A stretch of DNA of 64,000 nt from the NCBI GenBank assembly GCA_037893225.1, contig JAZGUH010000403.1, positions 186,001-250,000 on the forward strand, written 5' to 3'. The notes below the pieces were generated by a model that was given only the letters and a program-made list of their open reading frames with translations, had not been told where the DNA came from and did not search any database. Shown here one piece after another: positions 21,401 to 30,471 of the stretch (positions are counted from its first letter, which is position 1; each line of letters opens with the position of its first letter). The stretch is from Hippasteria phrygiana. Its lineage: Eukaryota > Echinodermata > Asteroidea > Valvatida > Goniasteridae. The translations under genes and the position numbers were made by a program.

Positions 21401-24400
21401 GCCGATTTGGGGGTTAATATTTTATAGGAAATATCGTTCCACTGACCTGTTCAAAGTTTTGCGTTGTTGGATGGCGAAAAAAAAACGAGAGAAAAACGGC
21501 GTTCGTTTTCAACCGTCGGGCGGATGATAGCCTTTAGTCAAGGCGCGCGTGGCTACCCGGATGCGTGACGGGCCCCGAATATGCCAGGGTGGTACACCCA
21601 AAAGCATGAATGCATACATTTATGGGTGATTCCATAAATGTGGGGGCCAATGACTTTTGGTGTCCCTCTTTACATTGTGATATTTGTTTCCCTTGTCTTA
21701 CCAACAGTGAAATATATATACAAATGATTTTAGTTGCTCAAATTATAGTACTTGTACCTAAACATCTGGTAGCAAAGGATGAAACATCTGACTAATTTCC
21801 TGACAGTATGGTGTCCTAAATAGTTCACGGTTTCACGTGTAAAAGGGACACCAAAGCTGCGACATTTTAAAAACTGCTGTTAATATGCATTGTTTGGTTC
21901 TCAAATACTACACAAATGTACCATGTGCACATATGTGTATATGATAAATTGCCCTTCACTATGTTAAAACATGTTAATACTGCTTAAGAATGGCACCATA
22001 TTTAAATGATTTAATAACTAGTTGACCGAGATTGACAGTGTGTCCCACTTGATAAGTGTGAAATCATAACAAAGATTATATGCTTGGACATTTTTTTATT
22101 TTGGTGTCCCCAATACGCAATCATGCACCGAATTGTTATTTTTAGTCTAATCAAGTTATTTTCACAATAAACCTTGATGTTTTATCCTGGGTAAGACAAA
22201 AAAAATACATTTTAAAATAAACACACCACATTGAGCATGAATTATCACAAAAAGAGCACAAAAATAATTTGGTGTCCCCTTTACACGTGAAACCGTGAGT
22301 GGGTTTTGACATGATATTTTTTTCATTTCTGGAGTAAATAATGTCTGATTTTGGCTACAATTAATGAGGAATGTCAGTATCTTTAAGTTATACTGAAAAT
22401 TATTAATAAATCCCCTGTCACTCAATTTTTCCATTTTGGGTCAAAATGTCACAAGTTGGCACCCTAATTTATAGAATAACCCTTATATGTAGCAACTTAA
22501 GTTGCATGAAAGTAAATGCAAACGCAGATGCACAAAGTCTCTTCAGTCTCTTCAGTCAACGGATGCATGCCCATTAAAATGGTGCGCTCTACTAATTTAG
22601 TTTAGCTCTACAATTCCACAGCTTACTTTGATTGCATGGTCCATGTTGAGTGAGAATTCGGTCCTTTGTCACCAGATCAGATTGTGTAATCAGCTTCCAT
22701 TTTACCCAACCAATAATTCATTCGGGACAGCATGGTGCCCTTCTTTTTTTAGAAACACCTGCGCAATTTGCTGATTCATTAAGTGGCGGTGGTTTGCTGC
22801 AGATTTGCAGGCCACCGATGGATGTAGGCCGGTAATGATCAAATGTATTATTGAGGTGAGCACTGAACAGGAATAATTGTGTGGTCGGGTCAAGTTTGTC
22901 AAAACCTGAATGGGTGTTCGTGATATATGCAAATGAGTCATCTCTCATGACTGTAGTTCTACCGACCGGTTTTGTCGTGCATTTCATACAGTTGGATAAT
23001 TGGAATGTGTGAGTGGCTAATATATTTTATGATGATATGCAAATGGGGCCACGGCTATGTAGCCAATCGGCCTTCATTTTTACTCTTTTTTTTCTTCAAG
23101 TTAACATACAGTGAAATGCAGTGTACAACATGTATGCATTATTTTACCATTGGATCAATGTAGCTACACACGTACACGAATGCAAACAACTCTTGCACAC
23201 GTGCATGTATACATGTTCGTCCGCAGTTGTTTATTTTTTTACAAGTAGCATTTCTGGAATGTTGAATCCCATCAATTCAGTTTCTGCAGTTGATGTTCAT
23301 TTAAATTGATGTCGAACGTGTACCAGAGGTAAAGTTTTTATTTCTCCTTGTGACCTTGTGCTTTTTGTTTGCATTGTACGCATAGATCTACAATTGTAAA
23401 ATTCATCTCCGAGGTTTTTGTGTAGCTTTTAAAAGCTGAGCACTGTACAAACTGAATCAAAGCTAATGGTCTGTGTGATGTACGTAACACGTGTGTGTTC
23501 GTGGTTATTCTGATCTTGAATTTCACAAATATTGGTAAGTCTGGTTTTCTGTCACATATTGAAGTGAAATTCCCTTTGCGAGAAACTAGATTTTGCACTG
23601 TTCCATGGTAAACTGTGTTAATAGTTGGGTTTGTTGGAATAATTCCTCAGTCTTTTGTCTACAGTACAGGTAGGTATATATGCCAAATGAATGCCAAATT
23701 TACTAATTATTATGAAAGATTTTGTTGGCTGTGTTTTACCTTTTGAGTTGGGGGAAACAACCAGCGACGCACACAAATTTCAAGTATGAATTTACCAAGA
23801 TGACCTGTTTTCTTTTTTAGGCTTTGTGCCCCACTCCTACTGCCCCTCTTGATTTTGTTCTTATTTTTTAGACTGGATTCAACCGAGGCAATGACATTTT
23901 TCTATCAGTTGTAAATTCAGCTTTTGTTCAGTACACATGCAAATCTTCAGGATATGTATCTGATGTTCTGTTCTGTTCCGTTCCATTCCATTCCAGTCTG
24001 TTCTATTCCATTCTGTTCTGTTCCGTTCCATTCCATTCCATTCCTGTCTGTTCTATTCCATTCTATTCCATTCTGTTCAGTTCCGTTCTGTTTCATTCCA
24101 TTCCTGTCTATTCTATTCTATTCCATTCTGTTCAGTTCCGTTCCATTCTATTCCATTCTGTTCAGTTCCGTTCCGTTCCGTTCCATTCCATTACTGTCTG
24201 TTCTATTCCATTCTATTCCATTCTGTTCAGTTCCGTTCTGTTCCATTCCATTCCTGTCTGTTCTATTCTATTCCATTCTGTTCTATTCTATTCCATTCTG
24301 TTCAGTTCCATTCCATTCCTGTCTGTTCTATTCCATTCTATTCCATTCTGTTCAGTTCCGTTCCATTCTGTTCTGTTCCGTTCCGTTCCATTCCATTCCA

Positions 24401-25524
24401 TTACTGTCTGTTCTATTCCATTCTATTCCATTCTGTTCAGTTCCGTTCCGTTCCATTCCATTCCTGTCTGTTCTATTCCATTCTATTCCTTTCCGTTCCT
24501 TTCCGTTTCGTTCCGTTCCCTTCCCTTCCGTTCCCTTCCCTTCCGTTCCCTTCCCTTCCGTTCCCTTCCCTTCCGTTCCGTTGATGCAAGATGTAGTAGG
24601 TATACATGTATTTTCAAGTTGGACCTGGCTTGTGATGTGAGTATGTTGCTTTAAATGCCCTGATTTGAAACGGTTCACCTGTTGACAGCTAGTGAAGACT
24701 GAAGCATTGACTGATTGAACTCTGGGGTTGAACAAACCGGATGCAGCGTTTATCAACATACAACCCAGCCACCTCCAGTTTATTAGTGTCGTATACATTT
24801 ATAAAATGATGGATTGTTTATTTTATCTTTCTCGGATCATTGTAGGGCATACAGTGGGTAGATACGTCTTCGTCAGTGCTTGTACAGTCTATAAATGGGT
24901 CGGGTGAAGGGACTTCCTGGAAACGGAGACTAGGTATGTGCAATTTCAGTTTATGGCAGATGTCTCTTTGAAGCGGACAGCACATCTGTTGGACCCAAGC
25001 GGACCTAGCCAGATTATTCCTTTCAAATTTTGGGGGGATTTAAAGAAAGGGCCTAATTAAATTCCGTGTAAAAATTTGAAGATACAAGTTCACAGAAATT
25101 GATTTCAAATGTAATAAAATCAGAATACGTCTGTTAAATTTTTCAACAAAAAAAATCAAAAACGTGTAGGCCATAATGCTACATTTTGTCCACTGCACGT
25201 GCACAGTACAGGGTGAGTAAAAAAAAGACTAACCCAAATACATGTATTTCCCGATATTTAGTTTAAAGATTCTCTGCATATCATTTTTGGAATTTGATGG
25301 TTTTGCACTGAAAAGCCTATGGGTTATAATTTCATGCCAATAGGCTTAAAAATGACCTACATTTTGTACATGTACCATACAGAATATCATACAAAATTAT
25401 TGATTAAAAATTAGGTTTAGTTTTTTTTTATTCACCCTGTATTGCAGTTGTTCAGCTGTATGTAGGGCTTACATCTGGCCAAAATTCTGATTTGCTGACA
25501 GATTTCTTTCTCATCAGAAATTAA
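18373..25524 (+). CDS. Unidentified multi-exon gene, about 250 residues
   Basis: Seven exon-like segments, joined by eye: 18373-18490, 18630-18742, 20297-20446, 21007-21112, 22753-22823, 24846-24933, 25448-25524. Phases agree at every proposed junction (1, 0, 0, 1, 0, 1). The product starts MKTKGFSKHDFIDGLRV, has YTFIMSIGEGLSEGHSFWYQ, VSYLHEYTNFGIGCE, LEVTFWNRW, NQLFAFGSDTGSKHG, FADSLSGGGLLQIC and IQWVDTSSSVLVQSINGSG, and ends LLTDFFLIRN. There is no signal peptide or membrane helix, and the text looks beta-strand rich. Weak points: at exon 3/4 the best-looking sites (donor 20443, acceptor 20993) would create a TGA, so the less perfect pair (20447, 21006) is preferred; at exon 5 the donor at 22824 is chosen over the one at 22832. 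Further 5' exons may exist. I do not recognise the family. Confidence 0.55.
18630..18742 (+). CDS. Unidentified gene, exon 2
   Basis: Acceptor 'catgtgcag|caatc' and donor 'ctgaag|gtcagg'. Enters after one base and leaves at a codon end. Peptide TYTFIMSIGEGLSEGHSFWY. The intron before it is only 139 bp. Confidence 0.55.
19269..19486 (-). CDS. First exon of a Crypton-type recombinase-like (core-binding domain) gene
   Basis: Reads leftward from ATG 19486 (context 'cacaaaATGGCGGAC') to donor 'GAGAAG|GTAAAC' at 19269/19268. It encodes 72 residues plus two bases: MADGVSEPWFVFPTEDEILE, then ADAANTKRQMKYAVKRLEEF and ELDHFLSRFYAGLRR. The layout (E..I..L, N-TK....AV..F..., then LD..L..FYA.LR) resembles the SAM-like N-terminal domain of the Crypton-derived tyrosine recombinase-like proteins (ZMYM2/QRICH1/KIAA1958 type) common in marine invertebrates. 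The catalytic domain is not seen in this window, so this is either the first exon of a gene with distant exons or a fragment. It lies antisense inside a proposed intron of the unidentified gene. Confidence 0.5.
19505..19645. repeat. Two palindromes upstream of the minus-strand exon
   Basis: 'gactggttcccggtcc' at about 19508 is mirrored by 'ggaccgggaaccagtc' ending near 19582. Separately, 'tctatcaaacg' near 19615 is mirrored by 'cgtttgataga' near 19640. They fall in the presumed 5' leader or promoter of the 19486 exon. Possibly a small inserted inverted repeat. Confidence 0.65.
20297..20446 (+). CDS. Unidentified gene, exon 3
   Basis: Acceptor 'cattttgttcag|caaata' (an alternative 9 nt downstream keeps frame). 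Peptide ATVSYLHEYTNFGIGCERAG and LEVTFWNRW. Donor either tca|gtgtat (20447, chosen) or atg|gtcagt (20443). Confidence 0.55.
20450..20993. other. Intron, no other feature seen
   Basis: T-rich toward its 3' end, with a strong pyrimidine tract before 'ctgcag' at 20993. Nothing else recognised. Confidence 0.4.
21007..21112 (+). CDS. Unidentified gene, exon 4
   Basis: Peptide PIPNQLFAFGSDTGSKHG and PLVALRNVLQVQLKP, donor 'aagccag|gtaccg'. The strong acceptor at 20993 would add NWSQ but needs a 2-base entry that makes TGA with the preceding exon. The 'gtcacag' acceptor at 21006 keeps frame. Confidence 0.55.
21119..21173. repeat. 26-27 bp direct duplication
   Basis: 'aagtttgttatgattgaaac' followed by 'ttggtcg' occurs twice back to back. 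Recent slippage-type duplication just inside the intron. Confidence 0.9.
21825..22298. mobile_element. TIR element with 31-bp inverted ends
   Basis: Left end 'tcacggtttcacgtgtaaaa' + 'gggacaccaaa' (21825-21855) and right end 'tttggtgtcccctttacacg' + 'tgaaaccgtga' (22268-22298) are inverted copies with at most one mismatch. The 474 bp interior is AT-rich with no long frame. Related 'ggtgtccc' words at 21659 and 22101 suggest internal sub-repeats. Confidence 0.85.
22753..22823 (+). CDS. Unidentified gene, exon 5
   Basis: Acceptor 'cttttttttag|aaacacc'. Entry phase 1 matches exon 4. Peptide TPAQFADSLSGGGLLQICRP. Donor gat|gtaggc (22824) gives phase 0 into exon 6; the better-looking gccg|gtaatg (22832) does not. 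Confidence 0.45.
22840..23960. other. Intron without recognised feature
   Basis: Many 'acatgt' and 'acacgtgcatg' words; no exon or defined repeat recognised. Confidence 0.4.
23965..24582. repeat. (TTCCA/TTCTG/TTCCG)n pentanucleotide satellite
   Basis: Over 600 bp of uninterrupted 5-bp units, mainly ttcca, ttctg, ttcta, ttccg, with 'gtctg' or 'ctgtctg' marking longer higher-order units of about 50-90 bp; the last 90 bp shift to ttccc/ttccg. Because 5 bp units give a 15-nt codon period, both strands stay open for long distances; these frames are not genes. GGAAT-type satellite inside an intron. Confidence 0.97.
24846..24933 (+). CDS. Unidentified gene, exon 6
   Basis: Acceptor 'cattgtag|ggcata', donor 'agactag|gtatgt' (strong). 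Peptide IQWVDTSSSVLVQSINGSG then EGTSWKRR. Confidence 0.55.
25207..25441. mobile_element. TIR element abutting an exon acceptor
   Basis: Left end 'tacagggtgagtaaaaaaaa' and right end 'ttttttttattcaccctgta' are inverted copies. 235 bp, AT-rich, no frame. Its right end lies immediately upstream of 'ttgcag', so the element supplies the T-rich tract of the proposed last-exon acceptor. Confidence 0.8.
25448..25524 (+). CDS. Unidentified gene, exon 7 (terminal candidate)
   Basis: Acceptor 'cctgtattgcag|ttgttc' and entry phase 1 match exon 6. Peptide VVQLYVGLTSGQNSDLLTDF, stop TAA at 25522. A terminal exon is inferred; no AATAAA was identified close by. Confidence 0.45.
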
Positions 25525-27836
25525 TTCTCTTGAATTTAAGGTCCTTTTTGTAAATAGTAACGTTTTAAATGGAGGTTCCAGTTGGGCCCAGGAACATGTA
25601 TGTCTGGCAAATCCAACTTATGCCCACACCCACTTTCGAGTGTTTAGTCGGGCAACTGCACACTACCCAGGCACTTGTGTTGGAGGCAATTTATGCCATT
25701 GTGTCCGATTGCATCATTGGTCCAAGGATCATGGCGTGCGAGAAAAAAAAAAAAAAAAAATGCTCGATGCTAAAAATAACCAATGCACACGTTAGCATAT
25801 CATTCAAAGAGGATGTTGATATCTGGGAGAAATCAGCGTCATTTTGTAGTTTTACAATGTATACATATGTACATTCAGACTTGTTACACTAAAATGGAAA
25901 ATTATTTCTGCCCCAAAAAAGTTGCTTTCGAGAGCTGTTTCTATCAAGGTCCCATCTTGCCCGATGGTGCTATTTGTCTAATAGTCGTCAATGTGGTATA
26001 CATAAATCCTGACAAGACAAAGTCCCCTTTTGTGCCTGGTACTAGACACTAAAGAGGAGGCCGTTCTATGATGTCAGATTTGTTTGCTGCCCGCAGCATC
26101 CTAATGTGATGGGCTTAGCCAATACTATTGATTATTACTGCAGTGATCTCCCTATTTTATACAATCCACGTAGTTTAAAAATATAGAGCGGCTGGCATGT
26201 CAGCTTGAGTCTGCTGTGTTCAACAACTTCCTGGGACTTTGTGTTGTAGGCACAGATGGGGTTCACACCCTTCCCATGTTGATATTTATAACATTTGCCA
26301 CCCCACCCCACGATTTAATTGCCAACCATATTGTAAATTAAAAATTTAGAATCTGGCGGCAAGTGCAGAGGAAGTGCTTTTTATTGGTTGCATGGGCCCT
26401 AGGCTTTTCCTGTTTTCAAAGAATTTTTGTTTAAATACAATTTTCTTTTTTTGACTTGGCACCATGAAACAGTTGGAAATTAGCCAAAATTGACAACCGA
26501 GATTACGGTATTGCCTGAACGCACAAATTGTAAGCTTTAACTTGATACGTTGTGTGAAATGTTGTCCAATCTTGGACAAAACTCTTGGGACACCTCAATA
26601 GTAGACCACCACCACGTGGTGTTGACATCCGCTGGTAGTGGGTGTGGCACAAAGAGCATGTTTTTCTGTGTGCCCACGAGTTTCATCAATCGTAGACTTC
26701 AGACCAAACCGAGTTTTGGCCAAGATCATAGCCCATGCTGTTATTCTCTGAAGTCTGTGCTTGTCATGCTTGTCAGTTTCTGTTTTTATGTCATTTGGCC
26801 GTTGAGAGAGATTCTTTTAAGATTAAAACATCAGGCACGACTAACTTTCATTAATCAATTCTTTTGATGATGTAGGAGTCATGATCTCTTGTTTTGAAGA
26901 AGAAAAAAAAGAGAAGCTCATTGGTCTGTGAACTGTGCAAATTATACTCTCAGTACGCAAGAAACACTCCAAAAACAGTATTTCGCTATTCTATTTTAAT
27001 TTTATTATCAAACTTTGGGATCTGATAGATTTAGAATCAATTTTCAAAAGTAAATATCTAAAACCACAAATTGATGTTCCAGTGGGGAAAAAATATTTCT
27101 GATTGTAACTTTGAATGCCACGTTGGGACTTCACATTCTTTTCAATGGGTCGCATGAAAACAAAATATTTGAGGAGAATTCCGGCATTCAATCAAATGGA
27201 TATGTGTCGACACCATTTGGCAAAGATTCCCACGGTCGGTGTTGGGCAAATGGTTAGGGTTTGTGAAGGCAGAGAAATCATTTGAAATGACTAACTCTAA
27301 AACTGGAGAAGTGTGGTTTCTGTTCTTCCCAGAAACTTTGGTTTTTCTCCAAACCGCACACGGATTTGTCTAACTTAGTCACTCCACACGGTGTGTCAGC
27401 ATTTGTCTCCCCATTTGTACTCTCTCCATGGTGTAAAGCCGTAAATCACAATAACTTAGGGTATTGGTTTCACGCTATTTGAACTTGTGCTGGGGTTATA
27501 GAGGGGAAACACCTGTCATTCCACCCAACTGCTTGTTAAACATGATATGAGTGCCCTGGGGCATAGGGCAAAAGTGATGACAATGACATTTCAGGGAAGG
27601 CCTCCCTTATCGCCCTCCATGCACTGTTGAGCATGCTGCACCGGCCTGTGATGATTCATTGATACAATCACAGATAGGCCTATTACCTTGAAACCAAAGT
27701 ATCGCTAGGGGTGTGCATTTGCGGGTAGTACTCAGGGAATCGGGAACCCGATTGAAGAAAAAACATGGGTACCCCCTGTACCCGTTAAAGTAAGCCAATC
27801 CCAAAAATTGAATCTCAGAAATTGCTGTTCGTTTTT
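25525..27836. other. Unassigned intergenic DNA
   Basis: An A18 run at about 25743. A 23-bp word 'gtcagatttgtttgctgccc' + 'gca' near 26075 recurs at 42686. No gene recognised. Confidence 0.4.
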
Positions 27837-28105
27837 CAGGGGTGAGATTAGCCGAAAATGAAAAAAATGCACGAAATCTGCAGTGTTGGGGGGTCGCCGA
27901 GGACCCCAGAACAATGTAGGGTCTATAAGGCACCCCTTAAAATACATGCTTCTATTGGTCTACATGTCTATCCACTTTTACGGGTAAGGACACCTTTAGG
28001 GTAACACGTCCGGAGTTCCAGATTTCAAAAGAGATTCTTTAAAAATTATGATATCAGTAAAAAAAATCAAGAAATCAGGAAAAATCCTGACAAATCTCAC
28101 CCCTG
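27837..28105 (-). mobile_element. Interspersed repeat family R1, full copy with TIRs
   Basis: Ends 'caggggtgagatt' (27837) and 'aatctcacccctg' (to 28105) are exact inverted repeats of 13 bp. The inside matches, in reverse, the 12520 and 32658 copies ('tatccacttttacggg', 'aaggcaccccttaaaat'). The only copy with both ends intact; 269 bp, no frame. Confidence 0.85.
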
Positions 28106-28274
28106 GTATTGTTCGTAAAGGTCTGCACACTAATACTACGACATTGGTGCATCAGTGCAGCAAGATGCAAGTCTGTACGGTGTAAATTGCATTTTCACAA
28201 GCGTCATAAACGTAAACCCTCCCTCTCTCAGGGCCAAAATGGAGCCAACTACCCTATACAGGGCTTGATATGAA

Positions 28275-28306
28275 TGACGGCAACGACGGCCAGTGCCGTC
28301 GTTGCC
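28275..28306. repeat. Hairpin 'ggcaacgacggc-cagt-gccgtcgttgcc'
   Basis: Perfect 12-bp arms around 'cagt'. It is followed by 'ttactggccgaggtgcccc', a word related to the triplet at 29171, so it may be the end of a repeat family. Confidence 0.7.
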
Positions 28307-29170
28307 TTATTACTGGCCGAGGTGCCCCACAGAAAATCTCCATTTTCACGGCCAGTTTTGCCTTGCCCCATATTTACCTTCAAGAAGCATCAACATCCCC
28401 ACCGCAAGATTAAATGTGTGTATTCGTACATATACACAAAGCAGCAGGAGTACGTGCAGTCAACTGACTTTCTTTTTCTCAGTTCGTGTATGAGGTACGC
28501 GCCCTGTAGGCGGCGCTATGAAGCGCGCCTTTGGCGCACTACATACAGTAACTTAATTAACTTTGGTCACAACACGCGCAGCGTAATCGCAGTGTTCTGA
28601 TTGTCAAAAGTTTCAATGAATAAATAGGCCAAAAAAAATCGATAGAGAAAGAAGATTTCTGCACGTTCATTTACAGAACTTGATCTCTTTTGTCTGTATG
28701 CATTTTCAATGTTCATGAATTTATTTCGAGGTTGTACCGCTCGTACACCGCTCGTACACCACATTTCCTGCCGCAACACGAGGGTCATCGCCCGCCACAC
28801 ACAGTGCATCACGCACGATTATCACCGTCTGATAAACAGACAGTGTTGGCCAGTTTCCCATCGTGGTTAGCATTGTGCATAGTGGTGTGTACGACCTAAA
28901 TTCTCCATTATTTTTTAAAAATTATCGACCGTACATATTTATGACATTAATTAAGGCAAGTTTTGATCACTTTTTGGGTGGCAATTTTTTGTTATAGCTT
29001 TCGTAGCGTAAACGGAAATAGTTTAGGCTGAAATTCGCATATAATCGAATACCCATGTGAACGGAAGCAGTATGTTTTTCGCCTCATAGTCTTACTCCTT
29101 AGTTAAATATGTTTTGAACGGAAAAATCACAATGCCGCGCCCTCCGTGCCCTTTCTGCAGATATAATTTG

Positions 29171-29226
29171 GCCTTGGTGCCCTACTTACTGGCCTTGGTG
29201 CCCTACTTACTGGCCTTGGTGCCCTC
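29171..29226. repeat. 21-bp direct repeat, about 2.7 copies
   Basis: 'ggccttggtgccctacttac' + 't' occurs twice in full, then 'ggccttggtgccct'. Short tandem array. Confidence 0.9.
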
Positions 29227-29429
29227 CATAATTTTGCTTCATTCAAGGCCAAAGTGGCCTCGCCCTAAACATTACCAAATTCAAGGCCTGCCTATATAAT
29301 ATCAAAACCTATCAAGTGACAGGTTGAAACACACACAAGCTCTGAGAGTTGGTGGGTAGATTTTTTGATAGGCTGTGATAGATATACATGTAACTTTAGG
29401 AGGGTTAATCTGTTTTGTTTTTCCACATG

Positions 29430-29575
29430 TACCCTGGTACAGAATCCAACTATAGTAACATGTGAAGCATGCTGAATCTGACAGAATCCAACAGCTAGAA
29501 CTGAAATCCTTTGCCCACTGCACAGTTAACAAAATCCAACAGAAATGACCCACTGTTGGATATGGTTGGATTTTT
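29430..29575. repeat. 'aatccaacag' motif cluster (copy 1)
   Basis: Repeated 'agaatccaac', 'aaaatccaacag' and inverted 'tgttggat'. Same family as 45062-45440 and 57350-57480. Confidence 0.65.
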
Positions 29576-30361
29576 AGCATGGTCAGTTTTTTTTGGCACC
29601 TGCATGTACACGTGCACACCCCAGGCATGGTCAAGTTAACCATAAATTTGCAGTTATTTAGAAACAGTATACAGTAGCCACAATGTGTAAAGGTCACAAT
29701 ACCAGACAAACAAACCATTGATTTGTTTGGAAAAGACTTCAACTGATACTAGCAGAGTCTAGAATTTGTGGAAATAAGGCTAATCGCGTACTCGGGAGAT
29801 ACGATTTATGACATAGCCCAATGACACGTGTAGATGATTGATTGGTACAGTTGTGACACAGTACACTGTACACACAAGCGTGTACACGCACATTCGCATT
29901 TTTGCATCCCTGTGGAGACATTGCATTGTTCTCCCCTTTGTCCCTGTACTTAAGCAAACCCCCATAGACTTTGTACACAAAATTCCTTGTGGAGACAACC
30001 CAAACCATAGAATTGCCTTGTGGAGACCTATTCAGTCCCTTTATTTTTGTCTCTATTGTTTTTATGTCTCCACAGGGTACAGTATATCTCTCCACACATT
30101 GTGTTTGATAGAGTACCATGTCACTATCTTACCTGTACTGTGGCAAGTCATAAAACGATATTTGTGTTCAGATACCAGACACCTGCATAATCAGCTGTGT
30201 AGGTGTGGTATTTACTATTTGTTCTGTTCGCTGTCTGAGGGACTGGGGGTGTGTAAGGCGTCTAAAATGTGAACAACTTTATTCTAGGAAAACCCTCTCC
30301 ACCTATGCCCTGTCATCAAATGATTTGTTTGTAAACAAAACAGGTTTCTTTGTCTTTACAG

Positions 30362-30471
30362 ATAATGCACTTTGATGCCAGCTTTAAAGGCTTCTAAGGA
30401 ATACACTCAACCTGCAGTACCGTGGAGAGTTCACTTCATTTCATTGACTTGAGCTGAGAGAGATAGAGACT
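30362..30471 (+). other. 5' UTR exon start of the PRRT-like gene
   Basis: 'tttctttgtctttacag|ata' is a strong acceptor ending at 30361. The segment from 30362 to the ATG at 30472 has no other role, so at least one non-coding exon probably lies upstream. Inference. Confidence 0.45.

Noticed and set aside
23924..24640. Long Ser/Phe/Pro-rich open frame on the plus strand and its Glu/Lys/Gly-rich mirror on the minus strand
   Set aside because: Both arise from the pentamer satellite, where stops are absent by composition; no splice or family evidence.
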